Shown piece by piece: positions 40,797-49,362 of a stretch of DNA of 64,000 nucleotides. Source of the stretch: Pseudonocardia oceani (GTDB lineage: Bacteria; Actinomycetota; Actinomycetes; Mycobacteriales; Pseudonocardiaceae); contig NZ_JADQDF010000001.1 in NCBI RefSeq assembly GCF_019263585.2, positions 4,278,001 to 4,342,000 on the forward strand, in the 5' to 3' direction. Below the pieces are notes generated by a model. The model saw only the letters and a program-made list of their open reading frames with translations, did no database searches and had not been told where the DNA came from. Position numbers and translations under genes: made by a program. The stretch's first letter is position 1. Every line of letters starts with the position of its first letter.

Positions 40797-42173
40797 ATGA
40801 ATGCAGATCTCGACGAGATCATCGGTCGCAGTCGATTCGGTCCGCTGCACCTGCGGATCGTCCTGCTCACCGGTCTGGTGATCCTGTTCGACGGCTACGA
40901 CCTGACGATCTACGGAGCCGTGGTTCCGCGGATGATCGTCGAGTTCGATATCAGCCCGGCGACCGCAGGCCTGATCGGGAGCGGCGCTCTCGTCGGGATG
41001 ATGATCGGGGCGATGGTGTTCGGCGCTCTGGCCGACAGGGTCGGGCGACGCAGGCCGATCATCGCGTGCGTCGTGCTCTACACGGTGTTCACCGGCGCGG
41101 TGTTCCTCGCGACCACGCCGTGGGAGGTGGGGGTATACCGCTTCCTCGCCGGCCTGGGACTGGGCGGCGTGATGCCCAACGCCGTCGCACTGGTCAGCGA
41201 GTACGCACCGGCCCGGCTCCGCAGCACGATGGTCGGCGTCATGTTCAGCGGCTACATGGTCGGTGGGATCGTCGCAGCGCTGCTCGGGGTGGTGCTCATC
41301 CCCGCCTACGGATGGAGGTCGCTGTTCCTGCTGGGTGCGCTCCCGCTCCTCGCCGTGCCCCTGCTCGTGAAGTACCTTCCCGAGGCCCCCGCCTTCCTGC
41401 TGCGCCGCGGACGTGCTGACGAGCTCGCCGCCACCCTGCGCACCCTGGACCCCGACCTGCCTCCCGCCGGCGAACTCCGGGTGACGGCGGGGGCGGAGCC
41501 GGCCGGTGAGCGCGAGGGCCGCGCCCACCAGGGGATCCGCCGGTCGCCGGTCGCGAGCCTGTTCCGCGACGGCTACGGCGTGCACACCGCGATGCTGTGG
41601 ATCGCGTTCTTCATGGTGCTGCTGATGATCTACGGGCTGCTGACCTGGCTGCCACAGCTCATGATCGAGTCGGGATACCCGTTGGGCTCGAGCCTGTCGT
41701 TCCTGATGACGCTCTTCCTCGCGGGCATCGTCATCACCTGGGTCGGCGGGTACCTCTCCGACCGTTACGGGACACGGCCGGTGCTGATCGTCAGCTACCT
41801 CGTCGCCGCGGTCTTCGTCGCGGCCCTCGGGTTCCTCGGCGACAGCTCGCTCCTGTGGGTCTACGCATCGGTCGCACTGGGCGGCGGCGCCACCTTCGCC
41901 GCGCAGATCTTCGCCAACGCCTATGCCGCCCAGTCCTACCCCTCGTTCGCCCGGTCAGCGGGAATCGGCTGGGCTCTCGGGATCGGTCGGATCGGAGCGA
42001 TCATCGGCCCGCTGCTGGGGGGCGTCCTGCTGACGGCCGGCGTTCCGCTCTACGTGAACTTCCTGGCGTTCGCTGTTCCCGGGATCATCGCCGCGGCAGC
42101 ACTGGGATTGATCCGCACCCGCACGGCGGCCGCTCCGCGCACCCCCGTCACCCGACCGTCGATCGGGGCATGA
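40797..42173 (+). CDS. MFS transporter of the aromatic acid:H+ symporter (AAHS) type
   Basis: 458 residues from ATG 40797 with AAGAGG upstream. Twelve hydrophobic segments; the AAHS signature LFDGYDLTIYGAVVP in TM1 and the loop ALADRVGRRRPI between TM2 and TM3 are intact, with a second YLSDRYGTRP. The family takes up benzoate-like acids (BenK, PcaK). The following hydroxylase overlaps its stop, so uptake and first oxidation are coupled. Exact acid unknown; salicylate, 3-hydroxybenzoate or gentisate precursors are reasonable guesses. Confidence 0.9.
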   Translation: MNADLDEIIGRSRFGPLHLRIVLLTGLVILFDGYDLTIYGAVVPRMIVEFDISPATAGLIGSGALVGMMIGAMVFGALADRVGRRRPIIACVVLYTVFTGAVFLATTPWEVGVYRFLAGLGLGGVMPNAVALVSEYAPARLRSTMVGVMFSGYMVGGIVAALLGVVLIPAYGWRSLFLLGALPLLAVPLLVKYLPEAPAFLLRRGRADELAATLRTLDPDLPPAGELRVTAGAEPAGEREGRAHQGIRRSPVASLFRDGYGVHTAMLWIAFFMVLLMIYGLLTWLPQLMIESGYPLGSSLSFLMTLFLAGIVITWVGGYLSDRYGTRPVLIVSYLVAAVFVAALGFLGDSSLLWVYASVALGGGATFAAQIFANAYAAQSYPSFARSAGIGWALGIGRIGAIIGPLLGGVLLTAGVPLYVNFLAFAVPGIIAAAALGLIRTRTAAAPRTPVTRPSIGA

Positions 42174-43378
42174 CGATGGCGACCACGGACGTCGACATCG
42201 CGGTGATCGGCGGGGGTATCGGCGGCCTGACCCTCGCACTGGCATTGCGACAGCGCGGGCTCGAAGCCGAGGTGTTCGAGCAGGCCGATGCCCTGCGCGA
42301 GGTCGGAGCGGCCGTCGCGATCGCCGCGAACGGCTCCCGGATCCTGCAGCGGCTGGGCCTTGGTGACCAGCTCGCCGCCGCCGCGGTGGTGCCGACCGCG
42401 CTGCAGTACCGGCACTGGCGCAGCGGTACCGTCGTCGCCGACCATCCCGTGGGCGACGCGTACGCGCGGCGCTTCGGCGCACCGTTCTGGGGCATCCACC
42501 GGGCGTCGCTCCAGCGGACCCTCAGCGAGGCCTGGGACGTGGAGCGGCTGCACCTCGGCCGGTGCCTGGCCGGAGTGAGCGACCGCGCAGACGGCGTGCT
42601 CCTCACGTTCCGCGACGGCCGGACGGTGAACGCCCGGACCGTGATCGGTGCGGACGGTGTGCACTCGCAGGTGCGACGGCACATCGACGCCTCCGTCCCG
42701 GTCTACTCGGGCACGAGCGGCTTTCGCGGGATGGTCCCGACCGACGCGCTCCCGTCCCTGCCGTCGCCCTCAGCCGTCCAGTTCTGGATGGGACCCGGCG
42801 GGCACGTACTGCACTACGCGGTCGGCGAGAGTGTCAACTTCCTCGCCGTTCTCGACGGCCCGGAGCGGTGGCCGCACCAGGCCGGCCACGTGGATGCGGG
42901 ACAGGGCGAGTTGAACGCAGCTTTCGCGGACTGGCACCCCGTGGTCCGGGAGCTGCTCGGGGCCGTGCCGCAGAGCCCCAGATGGGGGCTGTTCACGCTT
43001 CCGTCACCGCTGCACTGGAGCCGCGGTCGTTCCGTGCTCCTGGGCGACGCCGCGCACGCGATGCTGCCGCACCACGGCCAAGGCGCGAATCTGACCATCG
43101 AGGATGCAGCCGTGCTCGCCCGCTGCATTGCCGACGCGGGCCCGGAGGGGTACGAGTCGGCGTTCGGCCGCTACGAGCGGCTGCGCCGACCCCGCGCCCG
43201 CGCCGTCCAGCGCGCGTCCTGGGACACCTCGGAGGCCCTGCACCTCCCGGACGGGCCGACCGCCGACATCCGTGACGAGCGTCTGCGCACGCTCGACGGA
43301 TGGTTGGGCTGGATCCACGGCCATGACCCCGAGTCCCACCCGGCAAGCGTTCCTCCGCTCGCCGATGCCCACCCCTGA
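42170..43378 (+). CDS. FAD-dependent aromatic ring hydroxylase (salicylate/3-hydroxybenzoate 6-hydroxylase type)
   Basis: 402 residues, ATGA overlap with the transporter; a second ATG lies two codons later. Class A flavin monooxygenase motifs are the N-terminal IAVIGGGIGGLTLALAL, the DG motif (VIGADGVHSQVRRH) and the GD motif (VLLGDAAHAMLPHHGQGANL). The enzyme hydroxylates a phenolic or benzoic ring with NAD(P)H and oxygen. The downstream gene encodes an extradiol dioxygenase, so the product is probably a catechol-type diol that is then cleaved. Exact substrate cannot be read. Confidence 0.88.
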   Translation: MTMATTDVDIAVIGGGIGGLTLALALRQRGLEAEVFEQADALREVGAAVAIAANGSRILQRLGLGDQLAAAAVVPTALQYRHWRSGTVVADHPVGDAYARRFGAPFWGIHRASLQRTLSEAWDVERLHLGRCLAGVSDRADGVLLTFRDGRTVNARTVIGADGVHSQVRRHIDASVPVYSGTSGFRGMVPTDALPSLPSPSAVQFWMGPGGHVLHYAVGESVNFLAVLDGPERWPHQAGHVDAGQGELNAAFADWHPVVRELLGAVPQSPRWGLFTLPSPLHWSRGRSVLLGDAAHAMLPHHGQGANLTIEDAAVLARCIADAGPEGYESAFGRYERLRRPRARAVQRASWDTSEALHLPDGPTADIRDERLRTLDGWLGWIHGHDPESHPASVPPLADAHP

Positions 43379-43390
43379 AGGAGATCACGC

Positions 43391-44398
43391 ATGACCACCA
43401 CCGTTCCGCCGAGGTACGAGATCGCACACCTCGCCCACGCCGAACTCCTCACCCCGGACCTGGAGGGCAGCCTGTGGTTCTTCACGGAGCTGCTCGGCAT
43501 GCGCATTACCGCCCGACACGAGGACTCGATCTACCTGCGCTGCTATGAGGACCCCTACCACCACAGCCTCAAGCTCACTGCGGCCGATCACGCGGGACTG
43601 GGCCTGCTGGGCTGGCGCACCACTTCAGCCGATGCCCTGGAGCGCCGAGCGGCAGCACTGGATGCGGAGGGCCTGGGCAACGGCTGGACGACCGGCGACA
43701 TCGGCGTCGGGCGCACCTTCGCCTTCCGGAGCCCCGACGGGCACGCGATGGAGCTCGTGTGGGACGTCGAGAAGTACAGCGCACCCACCGAGTTGCGGAG
43801 CCCGATCCTGACCCGTCGCTCGAAGCGGCCGCTGCAGGGCATGCCCCCACGGCGGCTGGACCACGTCAACCTGATGGCCTCTGACGTCACCGCTCAGAAA
43901 GAGGTGTTCGAGCGGACCCTCGGCTTCGGCACACGCGAGCGCGTGATCGACGCGGCGAACGGCGACACCGAGATCGGGGTTTGGCTCAGCGTCAACAACC
44001 TGGGGCACGAGATGGCGGTCATGTTGGACCAGACCGGCTCCCGAGGACGCCTGCACCACCTCGCGTTCTGGTACGGCGTTCCCCAGCACAACACCGATGC
44101 CGCCGAGCTGTGCCGCGAGTACGGCATCCAGATCGAGGCCGGCCCCGACGTCCACGGAATCACGCAGGGCGCGTTCCTGTACGTGTTCGAGCCCGGCGGC
44201 AACCGCATCGAGCTGTTCGGCAACTCCGGGATCCTGCAGTTCGAGCCCGACCACGAGATGGTGACCTGGGACATCAGCGACTTCGACACCGGCCTCGCGA
44301 TCGGCGGGGCGACGCTGCCGGCCGAGACCTACTTCGTCTACGGGACCCCCGCGAACGCAGGACAGGAGAAGCTGCTCGCGCCGAGTGTGCTGCGGTGA
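43391..44398 (+). CDS. Type I extradiol ring-cleavage dioxygenase
   Basis: 335 residues from ATG 43391, 12 bp after the hydroxylase stop, with AAGGAGATC upstream. Two vicinal-oxygen-chelate modules; the iron ligands are readable as His in RRLDHVNLM, His in RLHHLAFWY and Glu in EPGGNRIELFG. The enzyme cleaves a catechol or homoprotocatechuate-like ring next to the hydroxyls. Hydrolase/decarboxylase genes of a meta-cleavage pathway are not in the window, so the rest of the pathway is elsewhere or lost. A terminator follows at 44484-44518. Confidence 0.9.
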   Translation: MTTTVPPRYEIAHLAHAELLTPDLEGSLWFFTELLGMRITARHEDSIYLRCYEDPYHHSLKLTAADHAGLGLLGWRTTSADALERRAAALDAEGLGNGWTTGDIGVGRTFAFRSPDGHAMELVWDVEKYSAPTELRSPILTRRSKRPLQGMPPRRLDHVNLMASDVTAQKEVFERTLGFGTRERVIDAANGDTEIGVWLSVNNLGHEMAVMLDQTGSRGRLHHLAFWYGVPQHNTDAAELCREYGIQIEAGPDVHGITQGAFLYVFEPGGNRIELFGNSGILQFEPDHEMVTWDISDFDTGLAIGGATLPAETYFVYGTPANAGQEKLLAPSVLR

Positions 44399-44483
44399 GG
44401 CGATGGCATCGCGGTCGTCTGATCAGGAGTTCACCACGGAGGAACGAGATCACCGGGTAGATCCTGGTGGTGCCCACCGGTGC

Positions 44484-44518
44484 GAACGCCCCTCGCCGCA
44501 GCGCGGTGAGGGGCGTTC
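44484..44518 (+). terminator. Hairpin after the aromatic operon
   Basis: Arms 44484-44494 and 44508-44518 (GAACGCCCCTC / GAGGGGCGTTC) are perfect complements. It lies 86 bp after the dioxygenase stop and before the thiolase remnant on the other strand, so it can end transcription from both sides. Confidence 0.8.
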
Positions 44519-44534
44519 GTCACGTCGTGCGGCA

Positions 44535-44844
44535 TCACACCAGGTCGAACAGTGCGGCGAGTCCCTGACCGCCGCCGATGCACCTGGTCTCGAGGCCGTA
44601 CCGAGCGCCGCGGCGGATCATCTCGCGGCTGGGCGTGGCCAGGATGCGGGCGCCGGTCGCGCCGACGGGTGACCCTGTGCATCGCCGAACCCGTCGCATC
44701 GACTCGTCGACATCGCTCGGGGTGAGCCCCTTTCGCGGGTGCGGGCGAGGACTGCGAGGCGAACGCCTCGTCCGATTCGATGAGATCGACGTTCTTGAGG
44801 GCCACCTCGGTGCGATCCAGGGTCTTCGCGACGGCGGGCACCGG
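44535..44844 (-). pseudogene. Thiolase C-terminus, frameshifted and interrupted by the IS element
   Basis: The minus strand encodes acetyl-CoA acetyltransferase motifs: SPVGATGARILATPSREMIRRG and YGLETRCIGGGQGLAALF at the stop (44535), and, in another frame further upstream, TLDRTEVALKNVDLIESDEAFASQ in shorter stretches. At least one frameshift lies near 44700. The sequence continues beyond the IS element: when the IS is removed, SSGIGPVPA and VAKTLD join in frame, and GIGPVPA is a thiolase hallmark. The N-terminal part, including the active-site cysteine, is missing. Confidence 0.8.
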
Positions 44845-46323
44845 AGCCTGTCAGATGGTCTGTGTAAGAAGATCCTCTTGAGTTGAGGAGTACACAGATG
44901 TCCGTGGTCGATGATCAGGACGCGCATCCGCTCGGCGCCGGCCGTAAGGCCGGCGGCGAGCCAGAGACCGCACGTGACGCGGTAAACCGAATGATCAACG
45001 CGGGCCTGCTCGACGGGCTGATGTCCAAGGTCGACGCCGGCGAGCTCGCGCTGACCGGCGACGGCGGCTTCCTGCCCGAGATGATCAAGGCCGTGCTCGA
45101 ACGCGGACTGGCCGCCGAGCAGACCGCGCACCTGGGCTACGAGAAGGGCGACCCGGCCGGGCGGGGAACCTCGAACTCCCGCAACGGCTCCACACCGAAG
45201 ACCCTCGCGACCGAGGTCGGCGATGTGGCGCTGGACGTACCCCGGGACCGGGCCGGCACCTTCGAGCCACGGCTGGTCCCGAAGGGCTCGCGGCGGACCG
45301 GCGGCCTCGACGAGATGATCATTTCGCTCTACGCGGGCGGGATGACGGTGCGCGACATCTCCCACCACCTGGCCCGGACCTTGGGCACCGAGCTGTCCCA
45401 CGACACCATCTCCACGATCACCGACTCGGTGCTCGAGGAAGTGAAGGCCTGGCAGTCGCGTCCGCTGGAGGAGATCTACCCGATCGTCTACCTCGACGCC
45501 CTCATGATCAAGGTTCGGGACGGGCACCAGGTTCGCAACCGGGCCGCGCACATCGCCGTCGGCGTCGACCTCGACGGCGTCAAACACGTCCTCGGGATCT
45601 GGGTCCAGGCCACCGAGGGCGCGAAGTTCTGGGCGGGCGTGTGCGCCGAGCTGCGCAACCGCGGCATCCGGGACGTGCTGATCGTGTGCTGCGACGGCCT
45701 CACCGGCTTCCCTGAGGCGATCGAGGCGACCTGGCCGCACACCATCGTGCAGACCTGCACCGTGCACCTGCTGCGCGCAGCGATGCGGTTCGTGTCCTAC
45801 GGCGACCGCAAGAAGGTCGCCGCCGCGCTCAAACCGATCTACACCGCCCCGACCGACGAGGCCGCCCGCCTCGAGCTCGACGCGTTCGCCGAGTCCGACC
45901 TCGGCCGGCGCTACCCGGCCGCGGTGATGACCTGGACCAACGCCTGGGAGCGATTCATCCCGTTCCTCGCGTTCCCACCCGAGCTCCGAAAGATCATCTA
46001 CACCACGAACGCGATCGAGTCGCTGAACTACCAGCTCCGGAAGATCATCAAGAACCGTGGGCACTTCCCGAACGACGACGCCGCGATCAAGCTGCTCTGG
46101 CTGGCCATCCGTGACATCGAGGACAAACGAGCCCGGGCCCGAGCCAAGGAAAAAGGCCTACCCGCCACCGCCCGCCGAGCACCCGCACGCCTCGTCGAAG
46201 GCGCCGTCGTCCTCGGCTGGAAACAGGCCCTCGGAGCACTCGCCCTCGCCTACCCCGAGCGCATCAACCCCTACCTGTCCTAATCCTGCCCTAGATCGAC
46301 TTACACAGACTTCTTGACAGGCC
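44845..46323 (+). mobile_element. IS256-family insertion sequence
   Basis: Imperfect terminal inverted repeats begin GCCTGTCA and share GTCTGTGTAAG at the left end (44846 on) and, reversed, at the right end (to 46322). A 10-bp direct repeat CGGGCACCGG flanks it at 44835-44844 and 46324-46333, consistent with a target duplication; the family usually makes 8-9 bp. The element carries one full-length transposase and has entered the thiolase pseudogene, so its insertion could be fairly recent. Confidence 0.88.
44898..46283 (+). CDS. IS256-family (mutator-type) transposase
   Basis: 461 residues from ATG 44898 with GAGGAG 7 bp upstream; full length for the family. The DDE catalytic triad is readable as Asp in YPIVYLDALMIKVRDG, Asp in VCCDGLTGFPEAIE and Glu in YTTNAIESLNYQLRK. 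The C-terminal tail ends in LAYPERINPYLS. The frame is intact, so the element should be active. Part of the N-terminal sequence has a decayed copy at 54465-54640. Confidence 0.95.
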   Translation: MSVVDDQDAHPLGAGRKAGGEPETARDAVNRMINAGLLDGLMSKVDAGELALTGDGGFLPEMIKAVLERGLAAEQTAHLGYEKGDPAGRGTSNSRNGSTPKTLATEVGDVALDVPRDRAGTFEPRLVPKGSRRTGGLDEMIISLYAGGMTVRDISHHLARTLGTELSHDTISTITDSVLEEVKAWQSRPLEEIYPIVYLDALMIKVRDGHQVRNRAAHIAVGVDLDGVKHVLGIWVQATEGAKFWAGVCAELRNRGIRDVLIVCCDGLTGFPEAIEATWPHTIVQTCTVHLLRAAMRFVSYGDRKKVAAALKPIYTAPTDEAARLELDAFAESDLGRRYPAAVMTWTNAWERFIPFLAFPPELRKIIYTTNAIESLNYQLRKIIKNRGHFPNDDAAIKLLWLAIRDIEDKRARARAKEKGLPATARRAPARLVEGAVVLGWKQALGALALAYPERINPYLS

Positions 46324-46344
46324 CGGGCACCGGGCCGATGCCCG

Positions 46345-46831
46345 AGGAGAAGAGCCGGCAGCGCTCCCCGGGCATCAGGCCGCGGGGCGGGACCGGGGCG
46401 TGTCCCTTCGCCGACTCGATGCGCTCCAGCTCACGAATCATGTCCGCGGCGATGGCCTGGTGCAGCACGGGCTGTTGCAGGATCCCGGAGACGATGCTGC
46501 GGACCGTCCGTCGGCTGCTCGCGGCGTGGTGCGGCATGTCGGTCGTCGTCCCGTCCTTATGGTGAACGGTGCGGTGGGCCCGTTCGAGCCGGGAGAAGAA
46601 GGCCTCGATGTTGGCTACGTCGCACTCGCCCAGCGCAGTTCGCCGAGCTGGGGGAGGACCTTCTTGTCGAGCCAGTGCGTGTAGATGTCGAGGGTCGAGT
46701 CGGCCCGCTTGTCGGCGATCTTCTCCCGAGGCTGGAGTCCGTCCGCAGCGCCTCGACGCGCTCGCCGTGTCGGCGTCGGCGGTCGTCCTGTGCAGCAGCT
46801 CCGGGGCCTGGACGACGGCAGGCCGAAGCAT
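46345..46831 (-). pseudogene. Broken tyrosine integrase, N-terminal region only
   Basis: The minus strand shows TLDIYTHWLDKKVLPQLGEL, typical of the SAM-like core-binding domain of site-specific integrases, followed after a frameshift near 46630 by ECDVANIEAFFSRLERAHRT and TVRSIVSGILQQPVLHQAIA. A PRGLMPGERCRLF segment, where the catalytic domain normally begins, runs straight into the thiolase remnant. The catalytic half with the RHRY residues is absent. Location next to a tRNA 3' end suggests the remains of an integrated element. Confidence 0.68.
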
Positions 46832-46848
46832 TCGCTCTGGCCTGCCGT
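46815..46848. terminator. Hairpin downstream of the tRNA remnant
   Basis: ACGGCAGGCC (46815-46824) pairs exactly with GGCCTGCCGT (46839-46848) around a 14-base loop. Read on the minus strand it directly follows the tRNA-like 3' end, as a normal tRNA terminator would. Confidence 0.7.
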
Positions 46849-46849
46849 G

Positions 46850-46905
46850 TGGTGCGCCGTCAGGGACTTGAACCCCGAACCCGCTGTTCGAAAGTCAAGG
46901 CGATG
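46850..46905 (-). other. 3' part of a tRNA-Lys(CUU)-like sequence, probable attachment-site scar
   Basis: The minus strand reads CAGCGGGTTCGGGGTTCAAG followed by TCCCTGACGGCGCACCA: the T-arm, acceptor 3' strand and CCA of a typical actinomycete tRNA-Lys. Upstream, the anticodon arm is scrambled (CTTGACTTTCGAACAG) and the D-arm and 5' acceptor strand are missing, so it is not a working tRNA. Integrases commonly target tRNA 3' ends, and the decayed integrase gene lies right beside it. Confidence 0.65.
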
Positions 46906-47050
46906 ACTAGCCCTCGCAGGGCGCGCTGGTGCTGGTCAGCGGCGGCATCACCGAACGGTGATCATACGGTGGGCGCCCTCGTGAGCCGCCGCGATCGTTG
47001 GTAAGCGTCGACCTTCGCGGCAGGCCTTTGAGCGTGTGCGTTCCGACTCT

Positions 47051-48188
47051 TCATAGAGGTCCGTGGATCGCGCCCTCGCGGGCGCTCAGCGGAACGCCGC
47101 TGCCGCCGAAGTGGCGCAGCACGATCTCCGCGGCGATCGACACGGCCGTCTCCTCGGGAGTGCGGGCGCCGAGGTCGAGCCCGATGGGTGAGCACATGCG
47201 ATCGGTCTCCTTCTCCGTGACGCCGATCGTGCGCAGCCGGTCGAGCCGGTCGTCGTGGGTACGCCGCGAACCCATCGCTCCGATGTAGCCGACCTCTGGC
47301 AGGCGCAGCGCGATCTCCAGCAGCGGGACGTCGAACTTCGGGTCGTGGGTCAACACGCACAGCACGGTGCGGGCGTCGATTCGGCCGGCAGCGGCCTCGG
47401 TGGCGAGGTAGCGGTGCGGCCAGGCGACGACGACGTCGGCCGCGTCTGGCAACCGGGTCGCGGCCGCGAAGACGGGCCGAGCCTCGCAGACCGTCACCCG
47501 GTACCCGGTACCCGAGGAACGTGCCGATCCTGGCCATCGCAGCGGCGAAGTCGATGGCCCCGAACACGATCATGCGCGGGGGCGTCGAGAACGACTCGAC
47601 GAAGACGTCGAGGCCTGCGCCGTGGCGGCGGGCGTCGGCACCGTAGTGCAGCAGCCCGTTGCGGCCGGTGTCGAGCAGACCGGCGGCGTCCTGTGCGATC
47701 ACGGTGTCGAGGCGGGCGGAGCCGGTGCTGCCCTCGACGCCGGCCCCGCTGCGTTCGGGTCGGACCACGATCCGCCGCCCGCGGTGCTCGGCCGGTCCGG
47801 CGACGACGGTGGCCACTGCGAGCTGTTCGCCTTCGGCCACTGCTGCGGCCAGGTCGGCCAGCTGCGGGAACGACGCGGCGTCGACGCGCTCGACGAAGAT
47901 GTCGATGATGCCGCCGCAGGTCAGACCGACGCTGAATGCGTCGTCGTCGGAGATGCCGTAGCGCTGCAGCACCGGGGCTCCGTCGGCCAGGACCTGCTGG
48001 CCGAGCTCGTGGACGGCGCCCTCGACGCAGCCGCCGGATACGCTGCCCACGACACTGCCGTCGGCGGCCACCAGCATGCTCGCGCCGGTCTGCCGGGGCG
48101 CGGAGCTGTAGGTGCCGACGACGGTGGCCAGCACCACCGGTCGGCCGGTGGACCACAGCTCGGCGAGCGAGGTCAGGACGTCACGCAC
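47051..48188 (-). pseudogene. XdhC/CoxF-type molybdenum cofactor maturation protein broken by a 7-bp duplication
   Basis: The first frame runs from GTG 48188 (VRDVLTSLAELWSTGRPVVL, SAPRQTGASMLV, GSVSGGCVEGAV, LTCGGIIDIFVE) to FGAIDFAAAMARIGTFLGYR. The second frame continues TVCEARPVFAAATRLPDAAD through YIGAMGSRRTHDDR and IGLDLGARTPEETAVSIAAE to the stop at 47051. At 47496-47509 the 7-mer ACCCGGT occurs twice in tandem; removing one copy rejoins the frames exactly to 376 residues. XdhC proteins deliver the sulfurated Mo cofactor to xanthine dehydrogenase-like enzymes. Its loss may matter for the operon upstream. Confidence 0.85.
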
Positions 48189-49362
48189 GACGGAGCACCT
48201 CCAACAGGTTCTCGAGGGTCGCCAGGCTGTGTCCGGCGAGCAGGGCGTCGAGGTGGGGCAGCGCGGCGACGATCCCGCCCTGCACGGGGACGTAGCCGGA
48301 CTTGCCGGCGTGCGGGTTAACCCAGACGAGCTGGTGCGCAAGCCGCGACAGCCGCTCGACCTGGAGGCCGAGCAGGGTGGCGTCGCCGCGTTCCCACCCG
48401 TCGGAGAACACGACAACGGCGGCGCGGCGAGCGACACCGCGTCGGCCCCAGCCGTCGACGAAGGTCTGCAGGACCTCGCCGAGCCGGGTGCCGCCCGCGC
48501 GGTCGAGGATCGCAGTGTCGGCAGCCCGGAGCGCATGCTCGGGGTCGCGCCTGCGCAGCTCTCGGCTGACCCGGGTCAGCCGGGTGCCGAGCGTGAACAC
48601 CTCGGTCGAGCCAGGGGTGCGGCGGGCGATGACGTGGGCGAACCGCAGCAGCGCGTCGGCGTAGGGCTGCATCGAGCCGGACACGTCGATCAGCAGCACC
48701 ACCCTACGGGGTCGGCGGTCGCGGTCGCGGCGGTGCAGGTCCCGCAGCTCCCCGCCCAGACGCGTCGCAGCCCGCAGCGTCCGCCGGGGATCCGCGCCGC
48801 CGTGCGCAGCGGGACGCCGTCGGCGGGTCCGCCGCAGCGGCGGCTCGGGGCGCAGCCGGGCCAGCAACAGGTGCAGGTGCTCGCGCTCGGCACGGGTGAG
48901 CGCGGCGAGGTCGCGATGGCGCAGCACCTCCTCTGTCGACGCTGCGACGGCGATCTCCAGCACCTCGTCGGTACCGTCGGGCGGGTCGTCGGGACCGTGG
49001 TCGTCCGCGAGCGGGGCCGGGCGTGGCGGTGGTGGTGTCGCGGTGGGCGGGGCCGTCCGGGTGGTGATCGCCGGGTCGAACCAGGTGGCGAAGGCGAGGT
49101 CGTAGCGGGGCAGGTCGTCGGGGTCGGAGCACAGGGTCACCCGGCCGGCCAGGTACGTGGCGGCCCGGTCGGTCACGCCGAGATGGTCGACGGCCCGCAG
49201 GAAGGTGACGACCCGGTCGGTCGCGACGGCCATCCCGGCGTGCCGCAGCACCGCGGCGAACCCGGCGAGCGCCGCCGTCGGTCCCCCGGTGGACGTGGCG
49301 ACGAGCTCCGGATCGACCGGGGCGATCGCATCGGTGCGCGCCGCGTGCACCGGACCGGTCAT
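48181..49362 (-). CDS. coxE: CoxE-like VWA-domain maturation protein
   Basis: 393 residues from ATG 49362, overlapping the MoxR stop. The MIDAS motif DVSGSMQPYADALLRFAHV lies near residue 229 and the C-terminus keeps VVVFSDGWERGD and WVNPHAGKSGYVPVQGG. CoxE acts with the AAA+ protein CoxD in assembling the active site of CO dehydrogenase-type molybdenum hydroxylases. The xdhC start overlaps its stop, so D-E-F are translated together. Confidence 0.85.
   Translation of the reverse strand: MTGPVHAARTDAIAPVDPELVATSTGGPTAALAGFAAVLRHAGMAVATDRVVTFLRAVDHLGVTDRAATYLAGRVTLCSDPDDLPRYDLAFATWFDPAITTRTAPPTATPPPPRPAPLADDHGPDDPPDGTDEVLEIAVAASTEEVLRHRDLAALTRAEREHLHLLLARLRPEPPLRRTRRRRPAAHGGADPRRTLRAATRLGGELRDLHRRDRDRRPRRVVLLIDVSGSMQPYADALLRFAHVIARRTPGSTEVFTLGTRLTRVSRELRRRDPEHALRAADTAILDRAGGTRLGEVLQTFVDGWGRRGVARRAAVVVFSDGWERGDATLLGLQVERLSRLAHQLVWVNPHAGKSGYVPVQGGIVAALPHLDALLAGHSLATLENLLEVLRRA

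Noticed and set aside
39003..41585. 860-residue fusion protein on the minus strand
   Set aside because: Only the 251-residue IclR part has family motifs; the rest is antisense to the second IclR and the transporter gene.
46850..46905. Functional tRNA gene
   Set aside because: The acceptor 5' strand and D-arm are absent and the anticodon arm does not fold, so only a 3' fragment remains.
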